A stretch of 64,000 nucleotides of DNA from Sequoia sempervirens (GCA_007258455.2 VDFB02254964.1:35959-99958); one strand, 5' to 3'; numbered from the stretch's first letter, positions 39,551 to 53,021 are shown. The notes: generated by a model not told the origin, from the sequence alone. Numbers and translations are program-made.

Positions 39551-42500
39551 TGTTGGGGTTCCAAATATCAACAAATCAATTGAATCCTGAAGACTTAGCC
39601 AATGTCTTATGCTTAGACTCAAAGGTTGATTTGGCCAACTAACAAGATTCAGTCAAAGACTGAGATCTTTTTCACTTCTAGCTCTACAGAACCAAGGTGG
39701 GTCAACCTATACAATGCCTATAACGTAACTCACTCAAACACATACATTGTCTTTTACAGCAGATAAATCCCAATGCAAATACACTAAGGAAAGCATTAAA
39801 AACCTCAAATATGGCTACATTATTGGTATATCAATACTAACTCAGCAATTGGGAAGCATAACACATAACTTCAACCAAACAATAGGGATTAAAATGATTT
39901 TGAATTTATAAACATGTTTATGAGATGCATCAAGCTGAACAATAGATCAATGCCTAATTCTAGGCCATGGAGTCAAATTCATAAAGAGAATTCATTAACA
40001 AATTAAAATCAAGCAATGAATTTAAATTGTTAATATATTGCATCAACAGTTCCTCTCCTGTTATCAATCAAACTTTGCTTATCAGATCCAACCTACACAC
40101 TTCAATCACAACTATCTACTCAAACCATTTTGACCATTTCATTGAAATAGAACAATAAACAGATAAAACAATTTCATGAAATTTGAGATGACAAACTCAA
40201 AGATACTCTGTATTATTGAATTCACATGAATAAATGTGTACAAATATGGAGACAATTTGAAGATATTCATGAATGTGGAAACACTTTGAAGACATTCATT
40301 ATTTATTTGCATAAACTAGTTGATATTTGCTCATAAACTCATAATTTACAACTCACAGGCTCAGTTATGACTTAGAAGTTAATATTTTCTATCTACCCAA
40401 CCCCATACAAAATTTCAAAACCCATAATAATAAGAAGAGAAGAGAAGAAATAGAAAAAAAATGTTCCAGAAGAAGATCTAAAAATTCCATATGGTAGCTC
40501 CATTCCCATTGATCAACAAATTGTAAATCATTTCTCATCTCTCCTTAGCAACAAACTTTGCCTCTCAATTTTCCCTTTCCCTCAAGTTGTCAAGCAACTA
40601 AAAAATTTCACCATGTGAGGAATCTCCAAATTCACCCAGCTGCTAGAAAATATCTCTGCCCGTAAAAACCCTCTTTTCTGTTCTTTTATTATGCTGGAGC
40701 TGCAAATATTTGCATATTCACTTTACATTTTACCTCCACTTATTAAATTTTTCTAACTTTAATATTAAGGCTTTGATTCATTTAACTGCCCAACACATAA
40801 TTTTCACTTTATTTGCCATAGCCACACTTTAAATATTTGCTTTTTTGAAAAAGCTTTAAATCACTAAGTAACACATTTTACTCATGTCCCTGTATTTCAC
40901 CCAACAACATTTAAAATATTTTCCTATACAATTCCCGTGCACTTTCACATGCTATTGGGCTCTTTTAAATACTTCTTTTGAAATAAAAGGCCCTTTGCCT
41001 ATGCTTTTACTTTTCTCATATTTAAAATATTTGGCTTTAAAATAAAAACCATTCAAATATCACATTCAACAATATTTACTCCATGTGGGAAATACACTTT
41101 ATATTTTACATTTTAAAATGCACTCCCTTTCACAGGTCTGTCCATAGGCCCACCTCTTAAAATATTTAAGCTTCACATCATCGGGCAGATTTATCTTCTT
41201 ATATGTTTTGCTTTTGAAAAAAGAAAATGAAACATTTATACCATCAACCCCCTTTAAAAATTCACTCGCTCATGGAAGCTTTGCTCGGGCTCACCTGCCA
41301 CGTGGCTTATTTTTGCAGACCACTCAAGAATTAACTGGTGAGAATCTTTTTCTTGCGAGATGGCGAGGGAAGGTGTGGATCTTGCTGCATTTCCACCTCC
41401 ATTGATGACCGTTGATCTTGTTTCTGACTTGTTTGTGCCCTAATTTCCTCTATGCTCGACATTCTCTTGCTTGTCCTCTTTGCTAGATCATGGTGGCATT
41501 TTTTCTTTGCAGACCCCTTTCAATAATATCTTCATTCATCTTAAAATGCATGGTATTTGGCTCCCCACTAGCAGATCGATACCTTTCATTAGAGACATTC
41601 CATTGAGCTCTCATCTAGTCCAACCCAGATTGACCACTTCATAATGGTGCATCAATCTCCCTATGCAACACTCGAGCCTCTTCAAACTAGTCACCATGCA
41701 CAGAAAGCTTTTGCATCTCAAGCTTTTGATGAGGGAAAGAAGCGCATTCATAAAAGTAACAATTTGAGCATTCAATGCCCTGAATTCCCATCTCCATCAC
41801 TTAGCATTTTGAGAGCCTTGTATCGACCTCGTTCATTCTGTTAAATGTCCATACCCTACCTCAAGCTGCACACCTCCTTTATAAAGCCGTTCCAAAAAAA
41901 TCATGTTGTGCATATCCTGCTGGGCACGAGATCCTTTGGAGTTTCTATTCTTTTCAACAAACATCATTTTGTGCCTCCTGCAACTTATGGTGTTCCTCCA
42001 AGTGCATTGCTTCATGCTTTGATAAGTATCCACACCTCTTAGACCACACACCTCCAATGTCATTTGTTTGCAAGTTTCTAATACCTTTTTAAACAAATAT
42101 ATTTTGTGCATATCACTACCCTATCCGGCAACCTTCAAACCCCTCTATGTGTGGCCCTTTGTTAGCATTTGCTTGAAAGTTACTAAAGCATTTTCAACAC
42201 ACATTTTGGAGTATTTTCTAGGCACACCCCTTTGCATCCATTGACATTTGTTGTTTCATGCATAAAATCTATGCCAATACATACACCTTCATCTTTCATT
42301 ATTTGATGGTTGTATGTACCCTTTCAAACTATGCTTTCCCTTCATTATTTGCATTCGATTGAAAGCTTCTAAGAGCTTTTTCAACAAATTCTCAATGGTG
42401 AATACCCTGCCCCATTTAGCAATGTGCTTTATACATCTTTTAGCTTGCAACCATTTCCTTATGAAACACATTTCTTCTACTTTAATTGCATTCGGTGGTT

Positions 42501-44074
42501 TACTGATGTTCCAAGCATGGAGCCTCTTGTCGAGACAATCATGCATGAAAGGGGATCATGCTTGTATATTGATCTCAATCAATGGGAGATTTGGACATAA
42601 CGATAACTATGTTCTACAGTATAAAATGCTGAAGAAGAAACCCCAGTTGTCACACACAATCGAATTACCTCTGTCTTTTTGCTTCAACAATAAAATTTCA
42701 CTAGACAACTCGTGAGTTTCTCTTGATGTGATTTGTTTCACTATATGTCTGATCCTCAAGATCAGACATTGTTTTGTTGCTTTAATAAAACTCTTGCCTT
42801 TTGTATTCTAATTCTTGCACCTTGGCTGCTAATTACTTTTGCATTGATTCATTCCTTGCATAGAACTTTTAATGTTTCTTTACTTCAAATTAGTCATTGT
42901 TTACAATCCCATTCCAAACTGGAACCATGGCTACAAATAGATGTGCACTCACATGAGCAAAAGATTTACTTTTCAACATCATGTAGCTGCTCAAACAACT
43001 TAGTAAGATCAAATAACATTGTGATTGTATCCCATGGTGAATTGGATGTGAACCATCTTCCATTGTGTAACACATGTCAAGTCCCTTATTGGCCTAATTA
43101 AAAAAAAAATCGTTTTCAAACAAATTATCATACTCAAATTGACTTGACACAACTTTTAAATGCTTTTGGAGTGAAAATACGAACTGGGTTTTCATTAACT
43201 CATTTGCTGACCTTTTGCAAAATGGTGAAAACTAGCCAAGTTGGCTCTGGAATCAGCCTAGGAAACTAGTCAAATGACCTCCTTGAGACATAAAAACTTA
43301 CAGACATGTAGAAATTTGGTCCAAGAATGGAGTGCAAAAGACAGCTTGGAGAAACAAATCATGAGGTGAAAGATATTAACTTTTAAATTTGGCTTGAACT
43401 TTCTACAACAATATCCTGTTCAAAACCAATTAAAACTCACAAAATCACCTCATTGGAAAAATATCAAATCAACTCTTGGCTAGCTTCCACTGGACAAAAC
43501 AAATCATCTTGGTGCAGTGAACACGTTTGCAAGAGGAATTTTCTTGAATAATCAACCATCAAAAGATATTGATGGTCAAATTTGGTCTCTCAGAAAGGTT
43601 TCTGAAAATGCAAGTGCAAAACTGAACAAATTGCATTTGGTTTTGATCTATTAAAAATAGCAAATCAACTTGTGGGACTCTAAAAATTGACATTGGAGTT
43701 CATCTAGGCATGGAGAATTGAGAACAATATTCATTTTGACATGATGATCATCTAGTTGCAAAATGCAAGATCAAATGGGAGGCAACTTTGCAAAACTGAA
43801 AGTTTACAAATAGTAGAAAAGTGTTAAAACCCTCCAACTTCTCTTTTCGAAACCCTATTAAAACTCATCGTGGGAAGTTGAAAATTGACATGCCTACTCA
43901 CATGGGTCACATGAGTAGGTCTGCAAATTGGTTTTGTATGAAAATCAATAGGCTTTGAAATATGGCTGTCCAAAGTGGGTCACTTAGGCATATTCTTTAG
44001 GGGTGCTTCTAAGTGTGCAAAGGAATTTTTTTGAAATGGGCATCTCAAATTTGCAAAATTTGAGAGTGCCATCA
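39551..44074 (-). repeat. W 3' LTR (left copy)
   Basis: 4,524 bp. Plus-strand start TGTTGGGGTTCCAAATATCA; plus-strand end GAGAGTGCCATCA. Short open frames inside (for example 41644-41844, 42314-42715 and 42733-43101) have counterparts in the other LTR but no protein character, so I treat them as noncoding. Confidence 0.88.
44037..44074. repeat. Decayed terminal palindrome of the W 3' LTR
   Basis: Counterpart of the perfect palindrome at 52411-52445; here the right arm has changed (gagagtgcc for gagatgccc). Confidence 0.6.
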
Positions 44075-44333
44075 GTGGCGCTGACTGGAGATGTATGCCC
44101 CCTTTGAGCATAGCAAGATTCTAGGTCTCTGGGGAGTAGACTTAATACTGAGTCCATCAGGGTGTCCTCAAACTACTCCTTTATTCATTCTTCTTTTTCA
44201 ACTTCACTTGATGTCCCTAGGATACCAAATGAAAAATGTGAAGTCAGTATTTACCCCTGTCAAACACCTTGTTCTGTGTTGTCTTCCATAGACCAAATTT
44301 GAGAACATTGTCATGAACTACCCACAAACTAGC

Positions 44334-47242
44334 TCAGTCATTGACAAGTCCCACTATATCACTGTGCTTTCCAATGTCACCAACTATTTTGTCAAACTGC
44401 AACATGCAATCAGAAATTGACTGAAAATCATAATCATTGTGACATTTTACCTTGGATAGTTTATCATCATGTTCCACTAAATGCACATTCTCTTGAATTG
44501 AGAAATAGAAGCATTCATAGTCCATTTGATCTTTGACATCACAAACTTTGACATCAAAATCAGTTTGCACTTCAAAATCAGTTTGCACATCAAACTGAAA
44601 GCTCTCATAAGCAACTTGTTGTTTGTCATGCAAATCATCTTGGCATATGTCAAAGATAAAAGATGCATATTCTAGAGCCTCCTTATATGGATCACTACAA
44701 CATGGGCACATTTTTTGACATTTCGGTTCAAGTACATCATAACATACCTTGGCATCATAGAAACAAGGATCATATGCAACATTAACATTTAATGAATGAG
44801 TAAATGCACTCATCTTAGGTTTGAGAACATATTCCGATGCATTCTTGTCATCATCATTCAACTCAATGCAAAATACCTCAAGAGTAGGCTCAAGCAATTC
44901 AACATCAGCAGGGATAGTGGAAAAACACTCATGTGCTTTGGTATCTTCATGTGCAATATCAATTGATATATTTTCTGACCCAAAACTGAAAGACTCAATG
45001 CTAATCGAAAAATCCTCATTAGCAGTAGAACTAGAATCTTCATCTTCTTTCACATAAATGCTTTTCGTATGTGGTGACAACATGCCCATGTTCACATTAT
45101 GGAAATATGGAACATCAAACAAGAAGCAGTTGCACTCAACTTCATACGCACTAACATGAAATTCACCATTTTTTTCATTTCTCAGCTACTCCACACATGG
45201 ATCAAGAATCTCTATAGTGTCAACACAATCTGCAACTTTATTGTCACATGAATCAGCAAGCTTTTCAATATCATCAATGGGTAGTGATGTTGATTCAAGA
45301 TCCATATACGTGTCACAATGTGCCACTTGATTATTCCAAAATGAATCCATTATTTCATCATCATGCTCTTCATGTATCACAAATATTTCCATCTTTGCTT
45401 CATACAAACAATCATGAAGAGTAGGGGCATAAGCACACTCATCAGCATCTTCATCATATTCAACATTATGTTTTGAATCAACATATTGATCATATACACG
45501 TATTTGTCTTTAAATTCTACATCACTTGCACAATGAACATGCTCTATTGATAGTGAACCCGAATTACATTCTGTGTATTCACCACATGCAATTTGTTCCT
45601 TCACTTGTGGACAAGTGACTTCACGAGCATCTATATCATTACATTCTTCAAGTGAGGAATATGCTTCCATACCATCCTTAGAAAAATAATCACAATCTAC
45701 AGAGGAGTAATCAGAAATATCAACCTCATCATGATTCTCATCACAAGAACAATCATCACTACACAAACCATGTTCAAAATCTTCATAATGAATACTTGAG
45801 GTTGCACTTTTAGGATCATAATCATTGGTTTGTAATGAAATATCAACAACACATGCATTGTAATCGTTGATCACATCATAACATGGAGTAACACCCAACA
45901 TCTCATTTACTCCTCCATCATTTGAGATATCACAAGAGAAGCACTCTTGCATATTTACTTTGTTATCATCCCATGTGTCTTCATCTTCCTCACTGCTGCA
46001 AGGATTTGCACATGTGCCGATTGTGAGCTGATTACAATGTTCATCATCTGACATACTCTTTTCACTTATTTGCATTGTTGTCTGATTTTCCTCAAGAGGA
46101 CAACTATTGTCTCCATTTTGAGAATCTATATTTTGTGCATAACCACACTTCGCTGATTCCACAATCTTTATCCAATCAGAAACTTGATCAAAGCTATGGG
46201 GCTTCAATTCCTCTAGCAAAGTACTTAGCCCAGATTTATAAATCTCACAAAACAAATCAATGCACACAGATTCCTTAGGTTTGAAATCTTTGGGGACTTC
46301 TATCAAAGCATCCCAAAATCTCAGAAATAGTTTATATGGTGATTCTCCCTCTTGTCTCTTCATTTGATACAATTCTTGCACAAAATACTTTTGATCAACA
46401 ATGCTCAAATCTTGCTAACATTCAACTTGGAGCTTACTGTGATCTTCATACTTTGATGATGGAGAAATAACAACAACAAAAGCATTGTCGTCTTGAAAAT
46501 CATTTCCATTATCTGATCTTTGAATCTTATTTTCATGAAGTATGTTGGGATAACCAACACTTGCAGCCAAATACCCTTTGATCATTGAGTACTTCAAATT
46601 GTTCTCAATATCCATGGCATTATGATATGCTTGATGTAATGTGGTAGGCTCTTTATCCCTTAACAACAATCCCATCTTACTGTCAAATGCACCAAGATAC
46701 ACAACCAAGCATTCAACATCATTTGGTCGCATATTTTTTGGAATTTCCCTTATTACCTTTGCAAATCGAAGATTGAAAACAGGGACCAACTCATCTTTGC
46801 TTATATGAATTTCCATAAAGTTTTTCCTCACCACAGTTGGATTCACCCTTTCACCAAACTGTTCAACAAAGGTTGTCATAAACTAATTCCATGAAGCTAT
46901 GGAACATGCTGGTAAATATGAGAACCAATCCCTGGCATCATCCTTCAAGGATTGAACAAAAAGCTTCATGAAAATGTCCTCATGTTTCACCTAATAATCC
47001 CCCATGACATCTATGAATGTTTGCAGATGTTTAGAGGCTGATTTTGAACTTTTCCCTATGAATTTGGGCAGATATTTCCTAACATTTTTGGGAATCAGGT
47101 TCAAGAAACCTTTAATGCCACTAAAAACCAATGGCATATACCTTTCAATAGAGAATCCCCATTGAGGGTTTGATAAAGGTTGTTTTCCCTGCATACTTTT
47201 ACTTGATGTTTCACAGGGAAACCCTCTTGTATTCATATTCAA
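44334..47242 (-). pseudogene. Gag-like coding region of W, two gag-type domains plus acidic tail, several breaks
   Basis: Structural (capsid-like) protein of a Ty3/gypsy-type element, read from 47242 leftwards. The first part has KLFVQSLKDDARDWFSYLP, FNLRFAKVIREIP and LLLRDKEPTTLHQAYHNAM, the usual gag order. After a stop a second, shorter module repeats the layout: GESPYKLFLRFWDALIEVP, CIDLFCEIYKSGLSTLLEEL and DWIKIVESA. A long acidic Cys/Ser/Tyr-rich tail follows to 44334. Breaks are TAG at 46991, 46883 and 46415, a frameshift near 45500 (the frame changes from KDKYVY to YDQYVDSKHN) and TAG at 45186; apart from the shift all parts stay in one frame. No CCHC zinc knuckle or pol domain is visible. 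A coding role before decay is likely; product function is inferred from the family only. Confidence 0.75.
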
Positions 47243-47855
47243 TCATTATCAATCTTCATAAATGGTTATTAATTGCATCATTTAATAATTCGACCATGAT
47301 TTTGAAACATAGATTGAATCTTTATGCCTTACAGCTTTCTCAGAGGCATAATTCAAAAATAAGTATACTTCTCAAATCATATTACACTTTACATTTTAGA
47401 AGTATGAAAATAACTACTACTGTTCCCTTTCTTAATGCAAATTCATCTAATAGGGAACCATTTATGATCTCAAGTCTTGAAAAATTCTCATAAATTTCTT
47501 TCAAATAGAAAAATACTTTTTCTAGATTTATGAGAATACCTGGAAACTTGTAGCAACTGTTATCCTTTCTCCTTGATTGTAAATTCTGTAAATTTGGAAA
47601 TCTTCTTCACAATTCAACTGGTTCTTTGGATAGAGTCACCAACTCTTCTTACAGAGGAATAAACTTCAAGAGCCTGAAGTTCTTTCAAGAGTAAATCATG
47701 TTTTGGGTCTTCTCCAACAGCGAAGTCACACTCAAATTCTTTGACCTTTGCTGCAACAAATCATTTCCAGCTTCAAGAACCTCTCAATTATTTGAACAAA
47801 GTTGTTTAGATCCACCAAATGCTTGAATCTATGCAAATGGATATTTCTTTGCTTC
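47243..47855 (-). other. 5' leader of W
   Basis: About 610 bp between the primer-binding site and the gag start; no separate gene. A 107-codon plus-strand frame (47170-47493) is a chance frame. Confidence 0.5.
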
Positions 47856-47873
47856 TCCCCAATGGAGTCACCA
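47856..47873 (-). promoter_or_regulatory. Primer-binding site of W
   Basis: Minus strand TGGTGACTCCATTGGGGA, three bases after the end of the 5' LTR. TGG would pair with the CCA tail of a tRNA. Similar TGGCGACTC...GGGGA sites are known from some plant Ty3/gypsy elements. I do not assign the tRNA. Confidence 0.7.
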
Positions 47874-50800
47874 TTATGTTGGTGTTCCAAATATCAACAG
47901 ATCAATTGAATCCTAAAGACTTAGCCAATGTATTATGCTTAGACTCAAAGGTTGATTTGGCCAACTGACAAGATTCAGTCAAAGACTGAGATCTTCTACA
48001 CTTCTAGCTCTACCAAACCAAGGTGGGTCAACCTATACAATGCCTAAAACTTAATTCACTCATACACAAACATTTCTTTTTTTAGCAGATAAATCCCAAT
48101 GCAAATACACTAAGGAAAGCATTACCAACCTCAAATTTGGCTACATTCTTGGTATATCAACACTAACTTAGCAATTGGGTAGTAGAACATAAAACTTCAA
48201 CCAAACAATAGGGATTGAAATGATTTTGAATTTATAAACATGTTTTTGAGATGTATCAAGCTAAATAATAGATCAGTACCTAATTCTGGGCCATGGAGTA
48301 AAATTCATAAAGAGAATTCATCAGCAAATTAAACTCAACCAGTGGATTTAAATTGTTAATGTATTGCATCAACAGTTCCTCTCCTGTTATCAATCAAATT
48401 CTGCTTATCAGATCCAACCTGCATACTTCAATCACAACTATCTGCTCAAAGCATTTTGACCATTTCATTGAAATAGAACAATAAACAGATAAAACAATCT
48501 CATGAAATTTGAGATGAAAAACTCAAAGATACTCTGTATTCTTGAATTCATATGACTAAATGTGTACAAATATAGAGATAATTTGAAGATATTCATGAAT
48601 GTGGAAACACTTTGAAGACATTCATGATTTATCTGCACAAACTAGCTGATATTTGCTCATAAAATCATAATTTACAACTTACAGACTCAATATATGACTC
48701 AAAACTTAACATTTTCTATCTACCCAGCCCCATACAAAATTTTAGAACAAAAAATAATGAGAAGAGAAGAGAAGAAATAGAAAATAGAATGTTCCAGAAG
48801 AAGATCTGAAAATGCCATCTGGCAGTTCCATTCCCGTTGATCAACAAATTGTAAAGAATCTCTCATCTCTCCTCAACAACAAACTTTGCCTCTCAATTTT
48901 CCCTTTGCCTCAAGTTGTCAAGCAACTAAAAATTTCACCATGTGAGGAATCTCCAAATTCACCTAGCTTCTGGAAAATATCCATGCCCGTGAAAATCCTA
49001 TTTTTTGTTCTTTTATTATGTTGGAGCTACAAATATTTGCATATTCACTTTACATTTTACCTCCACTTATTAAAGTTTTCCAACTTTAATATTAAGGCTT
49101 TGATTCATTTAACTGCCCAACACATATTTTTCACTTTATTTGTTGCAAGCACATTTTAAATATTGCTTTTCTGAAAAAGCTTTAAATCACCGAGTAACAC
49201 ATTTTACTCATGTCCCCATATTTCACCCAACAACATTTAAAATATTTTCCCATACAATTCCCTTGCACTTTCATGTGCTACTAGGCTCCTTGAAATATTT
49301 CTTTTGAAATAAAAGGCCCTTTTCCTATTCTTTCACTTTTATCATATTTAAAATGTCTGGCTTTAAAATAAAAACCATTCAAATATCACATTAGATAATA
49401 TTTACTCCATGTGAGAAATACACTTTATATTTTGCATTTTAAAATGACCTCCCTTTCACCTGTCGTCAGGCCCACCTCTTAACATATTTAAGCTTCACAT
49501 CATCGGGAAAATTTATCTTCTTATATGTTTTTCTTTTGAAAAAATAAAATGAAACATTTATACCATTGACCCCCTTTAAAAATTCACTCGCTCACGAAAG
49601 CTTTTCCCGGGCCCACCTACCACATGGCTTATTTTCACAGGCCACCATGCAAGAATTAACTGGTGAGCACCTTTTCCTTTTGAGATGGTGAGGGAAGGTG
49701 TGGATCTTGCTGCATTTCCACCTCCATCGATGACCATTGATCTTGTTCCTAACTTGTATGTGCCCTAATCTCCTCTGTGCTCGACATTCTCTTGCTTGTC
49801 CTCTTTGCTCGATCATGGCAACATTTTTTCTTTGCAAACCCCTTGGAATCCTATCTTCATTTATCTTACAGTGCATGGTATTTGGGCCCCCATCAACAGA
49901 TCAATACCTTTCATTAGAGACATTCCGTCGAGCTCTCATTTGGTCCAACCCAAATCAACCACTTCATAATGGCACATCAATATGCCTATGCAACACTCAG
50001 GCCTCTTCAAGTTGGTCACCACATACTAAAAGCTTTTGCATCTCAAGCTTTTCATGAGGGAAAGAAGCACATTCATAAAAGTAACAATTTGAGCATTCAA
50101 TGCCCTGAATTTCCATTTCCATCACTCAGCATTTTGAGAGCCTTGTATTGACCTCTTTCATTATGTTGAATGTCCATACTCTACCTCTAGCCGCACACCT
50201 TCTTTATAAAGCTGTTCAAACAAATTCATGTTGTGCATATCATGTTGGGCGCAAGATCCTTTGGAGTTTCTATTCTTTTCAACAAACATCATTTTGTGCC
50301 TCCTGCAACTTATGGCATTCCTCCAAGTGCGTTGCTTCATGCTCTGATAGGTATCCACACCTCTCACACCACACACCTCCAATGTCATTTGTTTGCAAGT
50401 TTTTGATACCTTTTGAAACAAATACATTTTGTGCATATCACTGCCCTATCTGGCAACCTTCAAACCCCTCCATGCGTGGCCCTCTATTAGCATTTGCTTG
50501 AAAGTTATTAAAGATTTTTAACACACATTTTGGTGTATTTTCCAGGCGTGCCCCTTTGCTTCCATTTGCATTTTTTGTTTCATGCATAAGATCTATGCCA
50601 ACACAGATGCCTTCATCGTTCATTATTTGATGGTTGTATGGACCCTTTCAAATTGCGCCTTCCCTAAATTATTTACATTCGATTGAAAGCTTCTAAGAGC
50701 TTTTTCAACAAATCCTCAATGGTGAATACCCTGTGCCATTTAGCAATGTGCTTTATACATCTCTTAGCTTGTAGCCATTCCCTTATGAAACACATTTTCT

Positions 50801-51190
50801 TTTCTTTACTTGCATTCAGTGGTTTATTGATGTTCCATGCACGAAGCCACTTGTTGAGACAATCATGCATGAAAGGCGATCATGCTTGCATATTGATCTC
50901 AATCAATGAGAGGTTTGGACATAATGATAACTATGTTCTATAGTATAAAATGCTGAAGAAGAAACCCCAATTGTCACACACAACCAAATTACCTTTGTCA
51001 TTTTGTTTCAACATTTAAATTTCACTGGACAACTCATGAGTTTCTCTTGATGTGATTTGTTTCACTATTTGTCCGATCTTCAAGATCAAACATTGTTTTG
51101 CTACTTTAATAAAACTCTTGCCTTTTGTATTCTAATTCTTGCACCTTGGCTACCAATTACTTATGCATTGATTCATTCCTTGCATAGAAC

Positions 51191-51326
51191 TTTTAATGTT
51201 TCTTTACTTCAAATTAGTCATTGTTTACAGTCCCATTCCAAACTGGAACCATCTATCTATAGCCATGGTTCCAGTTTGGAATGAGACTGTAAACAATGAC
51301 TAATTTGAAGTAAAGAAACATTAAAA
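51191..51326. repeat. 61-bp hairpin (inverted duplication) present in one LTR only
   Basis: 51191-51251 and 51266-51326 are reverse complements with one mismatch around a 14-base loop. In the other LTR the left arm is followed instead by ordinary sequence (atggctacaaatagatg, about 42928). The loop is itself the inverse of that neighbouring sequence. Confidence 0.9.
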
Positions 51327-52410
51327 AAAGATTTACTTTTCAACATCATGTAGCTGCTTAAACAACTTAGCAAGATCAAATAGCATTGTGATTGTATCCC
51401 ATGGTGAATTCAATGAGAACCATCTTCCATTGTGTAACATATGTCAGGTCCCTTGTGGGCCCGACTAAATTTTGTTTTTGTTTTCAAACAAATTATCATG
51501 CTCATTTAATTGACTTGACACAACTTCTGAATGCTTTTGGAGTGAAAATACGAATTGGGTTTTCATTAAAACTTGTTTGCTGACCTTTTTCAAAATGGTG
51601 AAAACTAGCCAAGTTGGCTCTAGAATCGGCCTGGGAAATTGGTCAAACGACCTCCTGGAGACATAAAAACTTATAGACATGTAGAAATTCGGTCCAAGAA
51701 TGGAGTGCAAAAGATGGCTCAGAGAAAAAAATCATGAGATGAAAGATATTAACTATCAAAGTTGGTTACTTGAAATTTCTGCAACAACCTGTTTAGAACC
51801 AATTAAAACTCACGAAATCATCTTATTGGAAAAATATCAAATCAACTCTTAGTAAGCTGCCACTAGACACAATAGACCATATTGGTGCAGTGAACACATG
51901 TGCAAGAATTTTTTTCTTGAATCATCAACCATAAAAAGATATTGATGGTCAAAGTTGGTCTCTCAGAAAGGTTTCTAAAAATGCAAGTGCAAAACTGAAA
52001 AAAATGCATTTGGTTTTGATTTGTTAAAAATAGCAAATCAACTCGTGGGACTCTAAAGACTAACATGGGAGTTCATCTAGGCATGGAGAATTGAGAACAA
52101 AATTCCTTTTGACATGACAATCATCTAGTTGGAAAATGCAAGCTCAAACGGGAGGCAAATTTGGAAAACTAAAAGTTTGCAAATAGCATAAAAGTGTTAA
52201 AAACCCTCTAACTTTGCTTTTCAAAACCCTATCAAAACTCATCGCGAGAAGCTGAAAATTGACATTCCTACTTGCATAGGTCACATGAGTAATTCTGCAA
52301 ATGGGTTTTGCACGAAAATCAACAGGCTCTAAAATATGACCCTCCAAATTGGGTCACTTAGGCAGATTCTTTAGGGGTGTTTATGAGTGTGCAGAGGCAA
52401 AATTTCAAAA

Positions 52411-52445
52411 TGGGCATCTCAAATTTACAAAATTTGAGATGCCCA
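52411..52445. repeat. Perfect 16-bp palindrome at the tip of the W LTR
   Basis: TGGGCATCTCAAATTT, then ACA, then its exact reverse complement, three bases from the LTR end. It could fold into a hairpin at the retrotransposon terminus. Confidence 0.85.
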
Positions 52446-52448
52446 TCA

Positions 52449-52797
52449 CCACACAATCAAGAACATGAAAGAAAAAAACAATGCACAACACAACACAACA
52501 CCAGATATACATGGAAATCCTCACTAGGGAAAAACCACAGTGAGAAAAGCTGTTAGGAGCTACTGCTCTAATCTAGTCTCACAAGATGAACAACATTTAC
52601 AACTTTGTTTTAGGGATACAACACAAGGAATCTAAAAATCCTTGATTATAGGTTTAGGGTCACTACCAAGAAAGCTACAACTCTCTAATTTGAACACACA
52701 CTCAAGAATGATTAAAGAATGACAATCTTTCCACTATCTGAGACTGATAATTAAGCTCAATCCTTTCGATAATTGTAATTATTCTTTGCAACCTCTT
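52449..52797. mobile_element. Right part of the probable outer LTR-type element around W
   Basis: Contains ggaaatcctcactagggaaa followed by aaccacagtgaga, wording common in plant LTR retrotransposons. Satellite resumes at 52798. Paired with 39450-39550 on the other side of W. Confidence 0.4.
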
Positions 52798-53021
52798 TGT
52801 AGGTTTACTCCACCCTAGTTTAACTCAAGTCAACTTGAACCATAGGCCAAACTAAACCATCATCTAACCTAACCTTAAATCATCCAACTCATAGTTAACC
52901 AAACACAAGGTTACTCCACCCTAGTAAGTTTAACTAAAGTTACCGTAAACCATAGGTCAACTCAAAATTAGTTGAACTTAACCATTGTCCCTCCAATCCA
53001 TAGTCAACCAACCTTAGGTTC
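52798..53021. repeat. Degenerate satellite block, part 3
   Basis: Closely matches 37121-37343 of part 1, including the order of words (ccatcatctaacctaacctt and later ttagttgaacttaaccattg). Confidence 0.8.

Larger units (their letters stand above)
39551..52448 (-). mobile_element. W: gag-only LTR retrotransposon, ~12.9 kb, 4.5 kb LTRs, no pol
   Basis: Two direct repeats (39551-44074 and 47877-52448; 4,524 and 4,572 bp) align from end to end and flank a 3.8 kb interior. By eye about nine bases in ten match in the parts compared. On the minus strand the LTRs run TGATGG...CCAACA. A primer-binding site follows the 5' LTR (47856-47873). The interior has a decayed gag-like reading frame and nothing resembling protease, reverse transcriptase, RNase H or integrase. 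Such elements (LARD or TR-GAG types) need enzymes from another element. The flanks (cagca left, ccaca right) are not a clean 5-bp duplication, so either it has decayed or one end has recombined. Two stretches in the internal coding region and one LTR rearrangement show age. Confidence 0.85.
47877..52448 (-). repeat. W 5' LTR (right copy)
   Basis: 4,572 bp, aligned with 39551-44074. It contains a copy-specific inverted duplication at 51191-51326. Confidence 0.88.

Noticed and set aside
41208..43101. Open frames inside the W LTRs (also their counterparts at 48812-51583)
   Set aside because: Present because the LTRs are copies of each other; compositions look random and no motif is found.
39546..52453. 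A 5-bp target duplication for W
   Set aside because: Flanks read cagca and ccaca; the match is too poor to claim.
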